19,998 bases of DNA from Zarea fungicola (GCA_900169235.1 FWCC01000577.1:1-19998), one strand, 5' to 3'; counted from the stretch's first letter, positions 1 through 9,579 are shown. The notes: generated by a model from the letters alone, not told the origin. Numbers and translations are program-made.

Positions 1-28
1 ATACCGGACCATTCCGATCACTGGGTGT

Positions 29-46
29 ATCCTAACATGTTAGGAT
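29..46. repeat. 18-bp perfect palindrome
   Basis: The sequence ATCCTAACATGTTAGGAT is its own reverse complement, with no spacer. It lies beyond the 3' end of the small minus-strand open frame at 237-599. It could be a dimeric transcription-factor site or chance; nothing in the window decides. Confidence 0.5.
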
Positions 47-236
47 GATGGGTAAGCTACAAGGTAATTGCGGGGCATTCTAGATTGAACAGCAGAGCCG
101 TAATTCTTTCATGGATAATTCTAATGGGCGAATAGCTGGAACTCCGCCGGCTCTTCTTTCGCTGTTGGGAAGCTACTAGAATTCCTTCAAGGGCCTTGAA
201 AACTTTGATTTTTAGCTCCAGAGTCACTTTCTTCAC

Positions 237-599
237 TTAACCACTCCTCGATTTTGAGAAGCAATGGAATTTTTCCCCATCGCGCTTCGCTAATTTTATG
301 TCTTGTGTAATAGCCATGTCCATGCCCTCCATGGCGCACTTAAACTCTCTCACATTGCCACGGTGCACCATCGTGGTGGATTCCAGCTTGTAGCCTGTCA
401 ATTGGACGATGAAACCAGTAGAATCGTTAGACAAGGCAAACGAAAGTGATGCTTCGAGCTCCTTGACTGTATAGTGCCTGATTGAGAATTCTGGTTTCCA
501 GGGTTCGGGCCCTTTGCTCGTGACAACGGTATACGTCATTTCTCCTGTCACCTTCGGCTTTCCATCCGGCGGTGCATATGCCGTTGCCTGCGCTATCAT
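237..599 (-). CDS. Hypothetical small protein, 120 aa (possibly incomplete)
   Basis: This is an ATG-initiated frame of 120 codons on the minus strand. I do not recognise the family. The product is soluble-looking, with no signal peptide or membrane segment, and mixes charged and beta-prone stretches around the centre (for example TGFIVQLTGYKLEST). The composition looks protein-like, with even use of charged and hydrophobic residues. After the TAA stop the same frame stays open for another 59 codons, down to about position 57, and encodes a Lys/Arg/Ser-rich stretch. A premature stop or a missed intron is therefore possible, but a run of that length can occur by chance. No neighbour points to a role. 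It may be a real lineage-restricted gene, one exon of a larger gene, or spurious. Confidence 0.4.
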   Translation of the reverse strand: MIAQATAYAPPDGKPKVTGEMTYTVVTSKGPEPWKPEFSIRHYTVKELEASLSFALSNDSTGFIVQLTGYKLESTTMVHRGNVREFKCAMEGMDMAITQDIKLAKRDGEKFHCFSKSRSG

Positions 600-1640
600 T
601 AGTATACCACTATTGTACTACCGTTTGTGAGGGCGCGCACCTGCATTGAACTAGGTGTGTGGCCTTTTGGACTACTGTACTACTGAAGGTAATGAAGGAC
701 AATATTCTTGTCTTTTGAACTTTTGGCGGCTATGTGCAGGTCCAGTTAGCTAGCAGTACCAGATCGCATGTTGTCCAGCTGACGCACGACGGTGGCAAAT
801 TTGAATACGTTTTTCTCCAAGCCTTGGGCTTTTGAAAGTGAGGCAACGTATTGTGTACAGAAACCAGGCTGCAGTTTCCATCTGTAAACATAAACTGTGA
901 CACGTGCATGAGCTCCCGGGCGATGTGCAAAAATGGAAGGAGGGTAGGGATTTGAGTCAGACGGACTTAAAAGGGTAGGCATTTTGGTGCCCCACATTGG
1001 GGCGGCTCTTGGGACAGAGTACAAACTTGGCAGGGATGCTAAGTACCAGGCCTGCACATGATAATGGAGGTATACGAGGCAGACACGTAGGCCAAGTACC
1101 CCCCCACACTCGCTACGCGGCGGCCAAATTGGACCAAGAGAGGGTAGAACACCGTTGCCAACGCTGTTCCTCGGTAAAAGGATACCAAATCCTTGGCTGG
1201 CTGGCGCTACGACAACGTTGTGACCACCAAAACCTTACATGTGCTGATAGCACGGTAACGCGAAGCTTCGACTACAGAGACGGGCAATTACGATGTGGAG
1301 GCCGAAAGAATTACTTGATTGTGTCGCAGCCCGGTGAATGATGGGGAATCTTGGTATGTGTGTTGTAGTGATTAGAGTACCAATGCGCCGTGGTCTGTTA
1401 GAACCATAACATCATCAACTAGTTTACTCCTCCTCTCATGTCACAGTCGGAGTTCGGTCCAGCAGAGGCATGTAAAGACAGCGAGCCGTACCTATTCTCT
1501 ATCTAGAACATGGGCTCACTTACTACTAGTAGAGTAAACTGAGGGAACTCTTTGAGTCCTTGTGGCAAAAAACATTCAGACAATTCCGCCGACCCTGGGG
1601 GCTCTGTCCGCGACAGAAGGTGCTCTATAGTGTGACAACT
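600..1640. other. Intergenic region, no gene recognised
   Basis: This spacer lies between the upstream end of the 237-599 frame and the 3' end of the Nudix gene. It contains open frames of about 100 codons on both strands near 746-1341. They begin at non-ATG codons or have compositions I cannot link to a protein family. No tRNA or repeat structure was seen. Confidence 0.4.
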
Positions 1641-2265
1641 TTACTGAGTTATTCCCTTGAGCTCCTTTATGCTTCCATACTGCTTCACTAAATTCGCCAG
1701 AGGCAGAAAAAGCGGTATGTCGTCCACCGTACCTGTCTCGCGGGCTCCAAAGAGCGTCTCCCAATCACACCATTGCCACCACTCACACTTCTTTGGCTCT
1801 GTTACCTGCTCCAGTGTCAGGAAATTCGAATTCCAAATGATTGGTATTTAGTACCAATAGGCGTGGAAAAAATACCTTTGGTTCTGCATCGAGATCCTTC
1901 ATCGAACATACTACAAACAATGTTATGTAATGTTTGCGCTCGCTCTCAAAGATATCGTTCGTCGTAGCCACATGCTTGTCGGCTTGGACATCGAGACCGG
2001 TTTCTTCGCGCATTTCCCGTTTAGCACATTCGAGTGGCTCCTCACCATGCTCCAGATGCCCACCAGGGAACTGCAGTGTTCCTATTCGCACAATAATCTG
2101 TCAATAAAAAAAAAGGCAAACCCACTTTCCCTGTTTTGGCCTTGTTCACGAACCTGCGCCGTGGCTACCCTTGCGCTTCCCAATCAGCACTTGTTGTTTA
2201 CTATTGACAATGATCGCGCAGACGCCGACGCGAGGATGCGGGGGTTCGGGTCCTTCTGAAGCCAT
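1641..2265 (-). CDS. Nudix hydrolase, NUDT15/Nudix-1-like
   Basis: Three exons assemble into a 160-aa protein: complement(2154..2265), (1876..2081) and (1641..1805). The introns are 72 and 70 nt and the phases agree. Members of this family hydrolyse nucleoside diphosphates linked to other groups, often oxidised or modified nucleotides, using divalent metal. The complete Nudix box (G-x5-E-x7-REUxEExGU) spans residues 45-67, with R59-E60, E63-E64 and G66-L67 in place. The N-terminal half carries the strand PRVGVCAIIV and the typical LIGKRKGSHGAGTLQFPGGH. The third exon begins VTEPKKCEWWQW, matching the family's usual EPEKC-x-W region. The length is close to that of human NUDT15 (about 164 aa). 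The ATG at 2265 is the first in the frame and is followed directly by the conserved core, so no signal peptide or targeting extension is present and the enzyme is probably cytosolic. The exact substrate cannot be read from sequence. Confidence 0.94.
1840..1858 (-). repeat. Small hairpin inside Nudix intron 2
   Basis: Perfect 7-bp arms (ATTGGTA / TACCAAT) separated by 5 nt lie inside the second intron of the Nudix gene. The hairpin could bring the splice sites closer together. A chance occurrence is equally plausible. Confidence 0.35.
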
Positions 2266-3396
2266 TTCTTGGGAATTCTTTTCGTCTTGGTTACGTAAGA
2301 CCTTTGCTTTAACGGAGAACGATTGGATGAAAAAGCTAGGTTTGAAGGAGAGGGTTACACGGGCAACTGGTTACTTTAATATGTTTCTCAGGTCATCTGA
2401 CACGGGGTCCAGATTTTAGCCGAGCCTTGCAAGCGGGTAGCTACACAAGTTGGAGAGGCAGATTTTCCGGCCGCTACCTAATGCCGCAGCTTTAGCCACA
2501 CAGGCGCACCAGGTCGACGCACTGGCTTCGCCGAGGCGGTTTCGCCAGGGCGGCCATCAACTAGCATGGCTCCTGGCCGTAACAGAGGTACTCATCTTCA
2601 AATTGAAGTTCATCTACGCGGAGCCGAGACGTAATCATAGGAGGCTGTGCATAGCACTGTCTGATGATATGTGGTGGCTCTACTTGTGGCTGCGCACTCC
2701 TGACTTTGGTTTCTCTTCTTGCCTGATCAGTTCCTTGCTGTCTTATTGGCTTCGCAGCGGCCACCAGGGCAGTCGGTGTGTGCCCGATTTGGTGTCGTTT
2801 GGCTCGAAACTAGAAATACTGCAATGGAGTTACCTTAAGGCACTTGGCAGGGATGGGCAGAAAGATGTATTTAGGCAAGATGCAGAGGCAAAGTCGTGCC
2901 AAGCAAACAGTGCATGTAGTAGTCCCCTAGCAGAATGCAAGCCGTCCCCCAGTGTGGCTGTTGAGGTACGCCCCTTTGCTTTTACTGCGCCTGTGCAACA
3001 GACATTTGAACTGGCATAAATTCCATGTTGGCTAACTTGGTGTCTACAGATCCCCTATGGGCGAAGATAAAATGGACTTCTTTGACCACCATCAAAGCGT
3101 CTAGCTCTACTTCTGAAACTTGGTTTTACATCTTGCATATCCAACTTTGTATCCTCGCGATGGCTAGAACACCTACTGCGCAAAATTTCCCATGTGTTAC
3201 ATTGGACCCGAACGAATCTACTTCATCCCGGAAGACACGTTGCCGGCACTTACCAATTTGATGGGCTTCACAATTTTAAGATCGGCTAGGCTTCTGCAAC
3301 TGAAATACTGCGTTTCATTATGCTGAAAAAGCTCTGCTCCTATCTACTCTATACCTGTTGTCCTGCATACATTTGGGAATAGGTTGCGGCTAGTTT
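2266..3396. other. Intergenic region with one long unassigned open frame
   Basis: This spacer lies between the 5' end of the Nudix gene and the 3' end of the amidase gene. A plus-strand frame from 2441 to 3019 is open for 193 codons, longer than expected by chance for one position. Its first ATG comes only in the second half (before WWLYLWLRTPDFG), and the product is not recognisable. A shorter minus-strand frame overlaps it. It may be a decayed gene or transposon remnant, or chance. Confidence 0.35.
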
Positions 3397-5926
3397 CTAG
3401 TCCCCGTGCTCCAAGGCCATGCCGCCGACCCGCATCCCTTTCAGCAGGCTATGGATCACACAAGTAAAGCATTGTTTAATCACACCTGGCCAGTTTGACT
3501 GCAAAAAAACAAATAAGGATTGCGCCTGGCAGTCAAAGCTCCGTACAAATTTGAGCTCAGTCTGGACTGGCGACCCGATGAATGGATCCGTGCTCTCAAA
3601 CAGCTTTTCCACAAAGTCAGCAAGCATAATATCGCTTCCCTGGGCGCCTATCAGTCCTAGTGCCGCCGGGAGCTGCTCCTCCATGCCCGTGAATTTGGAG
3701 ACGTACGGTGTACTGCCCACTAGGCTGAGTTAGTCCTATCAATGTCAAGTCAAGCCAAGAATGGGTCGCATCATACCCGGGAGAATATACTCGGGACAAT
3801 TTCCATACGTTCCAATATTGTAGAAATAAAACTTCTCCCCTGTGAACCGCTGCGGCCCTGATTTGTACGTGTCACGATACTCTGGCTTGCCAGTTGTCCA
3901 TGGCAAGGCCATAATACTGCTCGAGTATCCATCCTCAGCAGGAGGCATGACGTGGGTGTAGAACCAGTCTTGGTACACTTTAATGCGCCGGTCGCCCTCT
4001 ACTTGCTGCTCCTGAGTAATAGTGGGCGTGTACTTCCTATTCGAGACGGTCAATATGTATGAAACGTTGGCAGCAGAACAAAGCACCAAATAGACAACTG
4101 TTTACTTACACCTTGAAGCGGACCTGTGGGTTGAGGACGGGAGGCTTGCCGAATTTTTCTGTGTACTCTTCTATGAATGGCTTGAGGAGATGCAGCCACT
4201 GGTCACGATTTGCGGACCATGCAAAGGCCGAGTGCATGTATTCGGCCAAAGATACATTAACATAATCTGGACGCTGTTTCTCCCAAATCTCCGCAAGATG
4301 AATGTTTGTTCGCTTAATGCCCACGAAATTTTCCATTCGTGTTACAAACGTCTCAAAGACCTTCTGACTCGCTTCGTCCGTAATCTGCCAGTAATCCACT
4401 GGGTAGAGTAGCTTCACGGGTGCCTAAACATCGGTGGGCGTTAGTCGTGGACAGTATTGCAGACAGGCAGCCGAGTCTCTTGCCTTGTACATCTTGTCAG
4501 CGGTGTCGGCTGATCCGTAGAGTGCCTGCGCGAGCACTTTGTACTCTGCGGCTGAACGGGCGAAGCCACCAATCGTATCCCATTTCCTAATGTTGTAAAC
4601 AGATCAGCGTAATTCACCGGGTGAAAACTGAATTGAACTGGCGTACGAGCTGTATGGCAGAACACCATTCGTGCTTGTGGCCCCTAGCGTGGGACGCATC
4701 GCAAAGAGGGACTGGGCTGCGGCTGGTGATCTAATACTTCCCAGGGCTATAATGAAGAAGGCAAAGCATCGAGTTGATCAGAAAATTGTCCAGAAAATTG
4801 GCCAGCCGATCCTGGGAGGTCAGAGACTCACTATCAGTGCCCAGAGAAAAATCAAGCCAATGGTACGTAGCAACGGCAGAAGCACTACCAGAGCTACTGC
4901 CACTCGGCGTCAGGTAGCCGTCTCCGCGAGGGTTGAAAGGTCCATGATAATCGACATAATCGCACGTCGGCCATTCCGAGTCGGCAAACTGGGTGGACTT
5001 GAGCTTCCCGACAACAATAAAGCCCATATCTATCAGTCGCTGGACAATTTCGGCCGTTTTGTTTCTGACGGGGTGTAACTCCGTGTATGCGCGAGACGAG
5101 GCCCCAGTTTTGAGGCCCTTGAGGTCGATAATGTCCTTGATGGCTAGCCGTAGCCCTGCGTAGGGCTTGGCCACCGTTTTTTGGTAGTAAAGTCGCGAGG
5201 GAACGGCGACAGTAAGAGCAGAGGGAAACTGCTCTCCGTACGCTGCCGCGTCAAGCGGTCGGAACCTAGCCCAGTGTGTCAGTGCACTATATAGTACGGA
5301 GATACATCGTACATTACGATTCGGGCGGCTGAATTGCGTACCCATCGTCATCATCCGGGATAGTCGAGACCATGAATGCATCTGCTGAGTCTGCGTAGAG
5401 GCGGTAGGCCTTGTGTAAGTGGCCGTAGTGTACAAAGTAAGGGCCTGGTGGTAGTTTGGCATCGGCGCGGATCGGCATCAGGTGCAAATTCACAACCCCA
5501 AGCCCGTCAACTATTATCCGGGATTTAGGGGGCGCATGGAAGTTTTCTGACGACTGGATGATAACATTGTGTGCAAAGTCTGTGGACCAGACGTCATCCA
5601 CTTGAGCAAACGACTCGAAAATGGACTGAAGCTGTTTGGCGATAGTCAACTTCGAGTCTTGAACATCGATTATGGTGCATGGTAACGTGACTGAGCTGTT
5701 GTCAAAAGTTGGAAAGTCCAGCTTGTATTCCTATCAAAATCAGTCGAGCCATACAGTAACAGGGAGCAGCCCGGCGGCAGCAGCGACATGAGCGTACATG
5801 GGGAAGTGGATGTAACGAGTAAGCAACCGTACCAAGTCTGTGAACCGTTGACGTGAGTAGTGTCGTCAACACGGCGGCTGCTAGCTTGGCGGCGAATACA
5901 GCTATGGACAGCTTTGCAGCGCCCAT
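3397..5926 (-). CDS. Secreted amidase-signature family hydrolase
   Basis: The minus-strand gene has about nine exons: 5798..5926, 5342..5730, 4832..5265, 4647..4746, 4484..4586, 4110..4423, 3777..4036, 3547..3719 and 3397..3498, giving about 667 aa. Amidase-signature enzymes hydrolyse carboxamide bonds. The catalytic triad is visible: K216 in RLAIKDI, the cis-serine at S296/S297 in PSGSSSGSA, and the nucleophile S321 in GTDTLGSIR. Other family blocks are [30 protein letters not shown] and, near the C-terminus, YFYNIGTYG. The protein starts at an ACCATGG context with a hydrophobic leader ([15 protein letters not shown]), so it is probably secreted. A TATA element lies about 90 nt upstream. Odd points are Leu at the first Gly of the usual GTDTGGS motif, and the exon 5/6 junction, which keeps frame only with a GC-AG intron. 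The first intron's donor and the last intron (48 nt, in frame if retained) are the least certain parts. The substrate is unknown. Confidence 0.93.
4424..4483 (-). other. Apparent GC-AG intron in the amidase gene
   Basis: This 60-nt intron starts AAG|GCAAGA and ends GATGTTTAG|GCA, with a good branch site (GACTAAC) about 15 nt before the acceptor. Flanking exon phases are both 0 and join ADKMYK to [12 protein letters not shown], as expected for the family. The nearest GT donor (AAGAT|GTACAAG) leaves the frame wrong. Retaining the intron gives an in-frame stop at its acceptor. Confidence 0.72.
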
Positions 5927-6011
5927 GGTAGATTTTGGCCACGCGACGGCGTGGGGACAACAAACGTGGAGTTGGCTGTAACTCTCGAGGCAGGTGTGTT
6001 GCTGCACTCTA

Positions 6012-6019
6012 GTATATAT
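6012..6019 (-). promoter_or_regulatory. TATA-like element of the amidase gene
   Basis: Read on the minus strand the sequence is ATATATAC within GCGATATATACTAG. It lies about 90 nt upstream of the amidase ATG at 5926. This is a plausible fungal core-promoter position. No start-site data are available to confirm it. Confidence 0.4.
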
Positions 6020-6306
6020 CGCACAATGGATCCCTGCTCAGGGAAAAATTTGAAATGGAACCGACAACACGACAACAATCAGCAGGCAAAGCGAGGCAAA
6101 TTGAGGGGCGTTCACGGTTCACCGCCGGCACATGTGCAAGCAACGAACAAACCATGCCGTACCAGAGTACCTCTGTACCTGACAGTATGTAAGCAAAGTG
6201 CGTATGGTACAGTCCCAAGACAACTAGTCACTCTCATATAAATTTAGGTGCAAGGTACATTCAACCCGAGAAATTTTCCTGTCATGGCCCGTTTTGAAAG
6301 TAGCTG

Positions 6307-6390
6307 CAGTTGGGGCTCCCCCTTGTTGCAGCTGACCGGAAAACTTGCATCTCTGACGCAGGCTTCCGGCAGTGTTGGGGAGCCCCCAAA
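6307..6390. repeat. Nested foldback (MITE-like or structured RNA candidate)
   Basis: The left arm TTGGGGCTCCCC (6310-6321) pairs with GGGGAGCCCCCAA (6377-6389), with one bulged base. Inside it, CCGGAA and TTCCGG form a second stem continuing the same axis, leaving a loop of about 20 nt. The right arm is preceded by CAGTG, reminiscent of hAT-type termini, but I could not find a matching distant terminus or a clear target duplication. Confidence 0.5.
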
Positions 6391-7489
6391 ATAGACCAAG
6401 GCCGCAAGGCAGCAATGTCAGGTCAAGCCCATGAGACCGCAGTCTCTCGCGTGCGCAGGCACATTGTCCTGCAATTCAGTCACCTGAAAACGGCAACTAT
6501 TCGCCGCGCGTTCAATCATAGAACATGAGTATCTTCCCTCCATGAAAGCTTTTGGGCCATTCAAAAGCAGCCAAATTTTGCTGTAGATGATTTAATACAA
6601 CCAGGCTTCAGTCTGGCCTCGCCGGCCGGCGAACGAGCCTCGACGACAATGGCGAGACATGGTCTGAAGCCAGCGGCGGGCTTGGTGTTGAACTAAGTGG
6701 TGGACTACATGATAGTGCAGCGATTGAACTCGTCTGTACAATCAATGCAGGACTTTGTGTAGAGTGTACGGAGCTTGGACATGAGCTGGATTCAGGCGAT
6801 AGTGGCATTGTGTTGGATGACGTGGAAGCTGCTACACAGGTTCCTGGATTATCTGATCTTGCGTGTTTTAGACGAACTTGGAGGAACCTTGCTATTGCAG
6901 AAGTATCTGGCGGGTGAGGCTGATGCCGTGGGCGAACTATGATGAAAAACAAGGCCGCATCTTGTGCGCTGACGGCATAACTAGAAGGTTTCAATTTTGG
7001 TTCTTTAACTACCTAACAAACCAGGAACAAGTGTCAGTAGTCCGTGGTTTTGTAATGGAACGGGCGTAGCTGCCGCCCCTAAACCAGCCTGTCTTGCAAA
7101 GAGCTCATATTGGCGCCACCGCCGTTGTAGTATTAATACCACGCTAATAAACGTACAAGGGCGCGAAACGTATCCAGCCAGATCCAGTGGCACACTTTTT
7201 CTTCTCGCTCTGGCCGCAGTTATTTTCGGACAGTGCAACACCGGTAGCACCGTCGGAAAGCAGTCGGTTCTGGCCAGCGGCTGCTACCCTGTAGGCAGAG
7301 CGCAAATGTAACGCAGTTACAAGCAATTAAGCCGTGTTATAGATAACAAGCAACATTTCAGCCAGTGCTGGTGCTAATCCCAACCTCTGATCCGTATATC
7401 AGTGGCGCCATAGCCAAGAATGATCGCAGCCGAATGCTTTCATCACGAAATTTATCGTATTCACCTGACTTTCTCTAGATCAATTGTTG

Positions 7490-7511
7490 TTAATAATTCT
7501 GGTATTATTAA
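7490..7511. repeat. AT-rich dyad in the Asp f 4-like gene promoter
   Basis: Perfect 8-bp arms TTAATAAT / ATTATTAA are separated by 6 nt. The element ends 50 nt before the ATG at 7562. A CCCCT (STRE-type) core also lies a few bases before the ATG. Position and symmetry fit a dimeric regulator site or a core-promoter AT tract; the regulator is unknown. Confidence 0.4.
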
Positions 7512-7561
7512 TATTTATTCATTAGGCGAAGACTGATTTCCTGTAATATCAAACTCCCCTG

Positions 7562-8353
7562 ATGAGATTCTCAGCCGCAGTTGCCTTGGCTACCATTGCT
7601 GGCGGCCATCCATCCCATAGTCATTATGCAAACCACAACGCCAAGCGGCGGATTGACGCTCGCAGGTTGGTGCCCGATAGCACACTTGTCCTTTCAGGCT
7701 TTACTGATAGCACCAAGACTGCTAGATCTGGTGGCTATATCCCCTTCTGCGGAGGACGGAAGCGTGCTACTGCCGCTCAAATAGCCTACGTTGGAAACAC
7801 TGGCTTGCCTGGTCAGTATGGATGTAATATTATGTCGGTTCCCGCCAGCATTGCTTCCGAGTATAAGTACAGCATGAAATTCATCAACGAGGGTAGCAAA
7901 ACGCAGCAGTGTAAATGCTGGAATAAAATTGGCCCTACCGGTAATGTTGACGGCTTCTATCGCGGTAATGAGGCTATCTCCTTCACCTTGGCTGTTGGTG
8001 GCCAGCAGTTCATTGTGTTCGATGAAAACTCCCAGATCGGTTGCTCCTGTCATGTCAACTTCATTCCTCTGACCAGCCCTAATCTTCAGTTTGCTTCGAC
8101 ATGGGTCGAGGCGGACTTTGGGAATGCATCAAACGAAAATTGGTCTGGATTTGACGCCTCATGCCTCGTCGCTGCGAGCGACGGCCTGGACATCCCAGGA
8201 CTTAGTGTCTGCAGTGCAGAAGTCTGCTCTACTATCTATCCTGGCGGCACGGGAAAAAATGCCTACGTGAAAGGCATGGAGAGCGTGGATGGGGTCGGTG
8301 GTGCGGTTGGCCCTGGTCCTGTAGCACTCACTGTTCATGTGGACATAACATGA
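7562..8353 (+). CDS. Secreted Asp f 4-like allergen-family protein
   Basis: This single-exon gene encodes 263 aa. The N-terminus MRFSAAVALATIAGG is a short signal peptide, so the protein is exported. Dibasic sites follow (KRR at 28-30, RR at 34-35), possible Kex2 cleavage points before the mature domain. The rest matches the fungal Asp f 4-type family. It has a GCNIM block near residue 88, CWNKIGPTG around 119, FDENSQIG near 153, a WVEADFGNASNENWSGFD block (181-198), and the closing DGVGGAVGPGPVALTV (243-258). There are nine cysteines after the leader, several in close pairs (C117/C119, C161/C163), suggesting disulphides. Two N-glycosylation sequons occur, at N188 and N193. The family is named for an Aspergillus fumigatus allergen, and its biochemical function is not established. 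Membership says nothing by itself about allergenicity in this organism. Confidence 0.93.
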   Translation: MRFSAAVALATIAGGHPSHSHYANHNAKRRIDARRLVPDSTLVLSGFTDSTKTARSGGYIPFCGGRKRATAAQIAYVGNTGLPGQYGCNIMSVPASIASEYKYSMKFINEGSKTQQCKCWNKIGPTGNVDGFYRGNEAISFTLAVGGQQFIVFDENSQIGCSCHVNFIPLTSPNLQFASTWVEADFGNASNENWSGFDASCLVAASDGLDIPGLSVCSAEVCSTIYPGGTGKNAYVKGMESVDGVGGAVGPGPVALTVHVDIT

Positions 8354-8858
8354 ACGGCGGATGTCAGTTATTTTGATGCTTTGGTTGGTACAATAGTTCT
8401 CTGGTTTTGTTGAGTATGGCGAGTAATTTTCTGCAAGAGTTTCCAAATCTAAATGGCGGCATGTTGTTTGAACGGCAGCCAGATTATATGTTGTTCGCTT
8501 CTGTGTGGGCATAAATCTGTCCATCGACTTGTTGGCCTTGTTCTGGTGTTCCAAACATGAGATCCTGTCCACAATTTCCGCACTAGAGGTGCGAAATAAA
8601 TGAGGGTCTGTAATAGGTACACTGGTATATTCATGTAATCTGATAATATACGTATATTGTTTATTCATAACGATCGATCTCCGTTTCTCTGTTCATCATA
8701 CCCCGTATTGTAACATGCCTTTTGTCAACTGTAGTTCGATGTGCCCGAACAGCATCTGATTGTTAGTATGCAAAGTCTTGTGGTGGCCTAGAGTGCAAGG
8801 TGAAAGTGTATGTCGAGGGCCGCTTTACCGCCAACAGGCTGGCTGGGTGCTACTGACT
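8354..8858. other. Intergenic, convergent 3' ends
   Basis: The spacer lies between the 3' ends of the Asp f 4-like gene and the small minus-strand gene, so it should hold both polyadenylation regions. A minus-strand ATG frame (8159-8668) crosses it and runs antisense to the end of the Asp f 4-like gene. I treat that frame as fortuitous. If the small gene is spliced, its last exon lies near 8760-8852. Confidence 0.4.
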
Positions 8859-9182
8859 TCATTGCCCGTACGTTTTTTGTTGTTGCATTGCCTCCATCTC
8901 CACCCGGTTGTCGCTCGTGCACTGCATGCACTCACCGGCCAGTGAACTACGACAAGATTGTACTTTTGTTGCTGCATTGGCCATGGTATATTGATATCGG
9001 GATAGGAACTCGTACTCAACTGCCGTGCTGCCATGGATCATAGCACGCAGTCGCTTCAGGCTAGCGGCTTGGTGTGCGAGGCTCTGCATCAGCTGTAATT
9101 CTCTCCTAATCTCGTTTAGAGCTGCCTCCCGCTGGGCGTCCTCGATGCCTAGAATATCATTTCCAACTGTCGGTCTGCTCAT
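8859..9182 (-). CDS. Small helical hypothetical protein
   Basis: This ATG-initiated minus-strand frame encodes 107 aa. Residues 14-48 are strongly helix-forming, rich in Glu, Arg, Leu and Gln (EDAQREAALNEIRRELQLMQ). A further helical part runs to about residue 75 (VEYEFLSRYQYTMANAATKV). No signal peptide or membrane segment is seen. A strong splice donor, GCCG|GTGAGT, begins at 8935 after residue 82. Splicing from it to an acceptor at about 8853 or 8843 would replace the last 25 residues with a different short tail, ending near 8795 or 8764. The gene starts 397 bp from the divergent PAQR gene and may share its promoter region. I do not recognise the family. The regular helical composition and ATG start argue that it is real. 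Confidence 0.5.
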   Translation of the reverse strand: MSRPTVGNDILGIEDAQREAALNEIRRELQLMQSLAHQAASLKRLRAMIHGSTAVEYEFLSRYQYTMANAATKVQSCRSSLAGECMQCTSDNRVEMEAMQQQKTYGQ

Positions 9183-9579
9183 TACACTACTATTGCAAGT
9201 TACCCTCGCACGCCAGGCACATCAACCTACGAGCGCACCGCGGCGATAGCCCAGTCTATGTACCGGCTCATGTCGGTGGGGTGACGATTTCACCCGTTCA
9301 AGGCTTCTAAACCTAACATCCGCTTCCAAGTGGCTATGTACCTACGTAATGGTCATAATTCTTCCACCCATGACCGGAAAGCCGGCGCCGTAGTCAGTCG
9401 GCATGGAAAGCAGAGGAATGGAATTCATCCATTTCCCGCATAATACCAGTGCAGCGGGTACCGTGGTACCTACCACTCGTGAGCAGAAGCCAAAAACGGA
9501 GGAAACCTCACCCTTGTCCTACTAAAGGGATGATGCACACCCAAGCCCCACGTTGAGCCTCTCATACGCTGCAGATGAA
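9183..9579. promoter_or_regulatory. Divergent promoter region
   Basis: This 397-bp spacer separates the start of the small minus-strand gene from the start of the plus-strand PAQR gene. It contains paired GGTACC sites two bases apart near 9459-9472. A two-codon upstream reading frame (ATG AAA TGA, 9575-9583) has its stop overlapping the PAQR start codon. No TATA box stands out. Confidence 0.4.

Larger units (their letters stand above)
5927..7561. other. Intergenic region between divergent amidase and Asp f 4-like genes
   Basis: This 1.6-kb spacer separates two genes transcribed away from each other, so both promoters lie here. It holds the amidase TATA element, a nested foldback at 6307-6390 and an AT-rich dyad just before the Asp f 4-like gene. 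Between 6600 and 6995 both strands are open for about 100-130 codons. The minus-strand reading is Ser/Pro-rich and the plus-strand reading Gly/Glu-rich. I could not assign either to a family, and I do not call a gene. Confidence 0.4.

Noticed and set aside
4671..5078. 135-codon plus-strand frame rich in Arg, Lys and Ala
   Set aside because: It is exactly antisense to amidase exons 3 and 4, including the catalytic region.
6310..6389. Reading the GGGG/CCCC arms as paired CreA sites
   Set aside because: Neither TTGGGG nor GGGGAG fits the SYGGRG consensus in either orientation. Only a CCCCT (STRE-type) core is present.
6608..6994. Ser/Pro-rich minus-strand frame of 128 codons
   Set aside because: It starts at a non-ATG codon, and the composition is low-complexity. 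The opposite strand is also open over the same bases, so neither reading is convincing.
8159..8668. 169-codon minus-strand frame with an ATG, antisense to the end of the Asp f 4-like gene
   Set aside because: It overlaps a confidently assigned gene, has no recognisable domain, and its open length is explained by the codon pattern of the sense gene.
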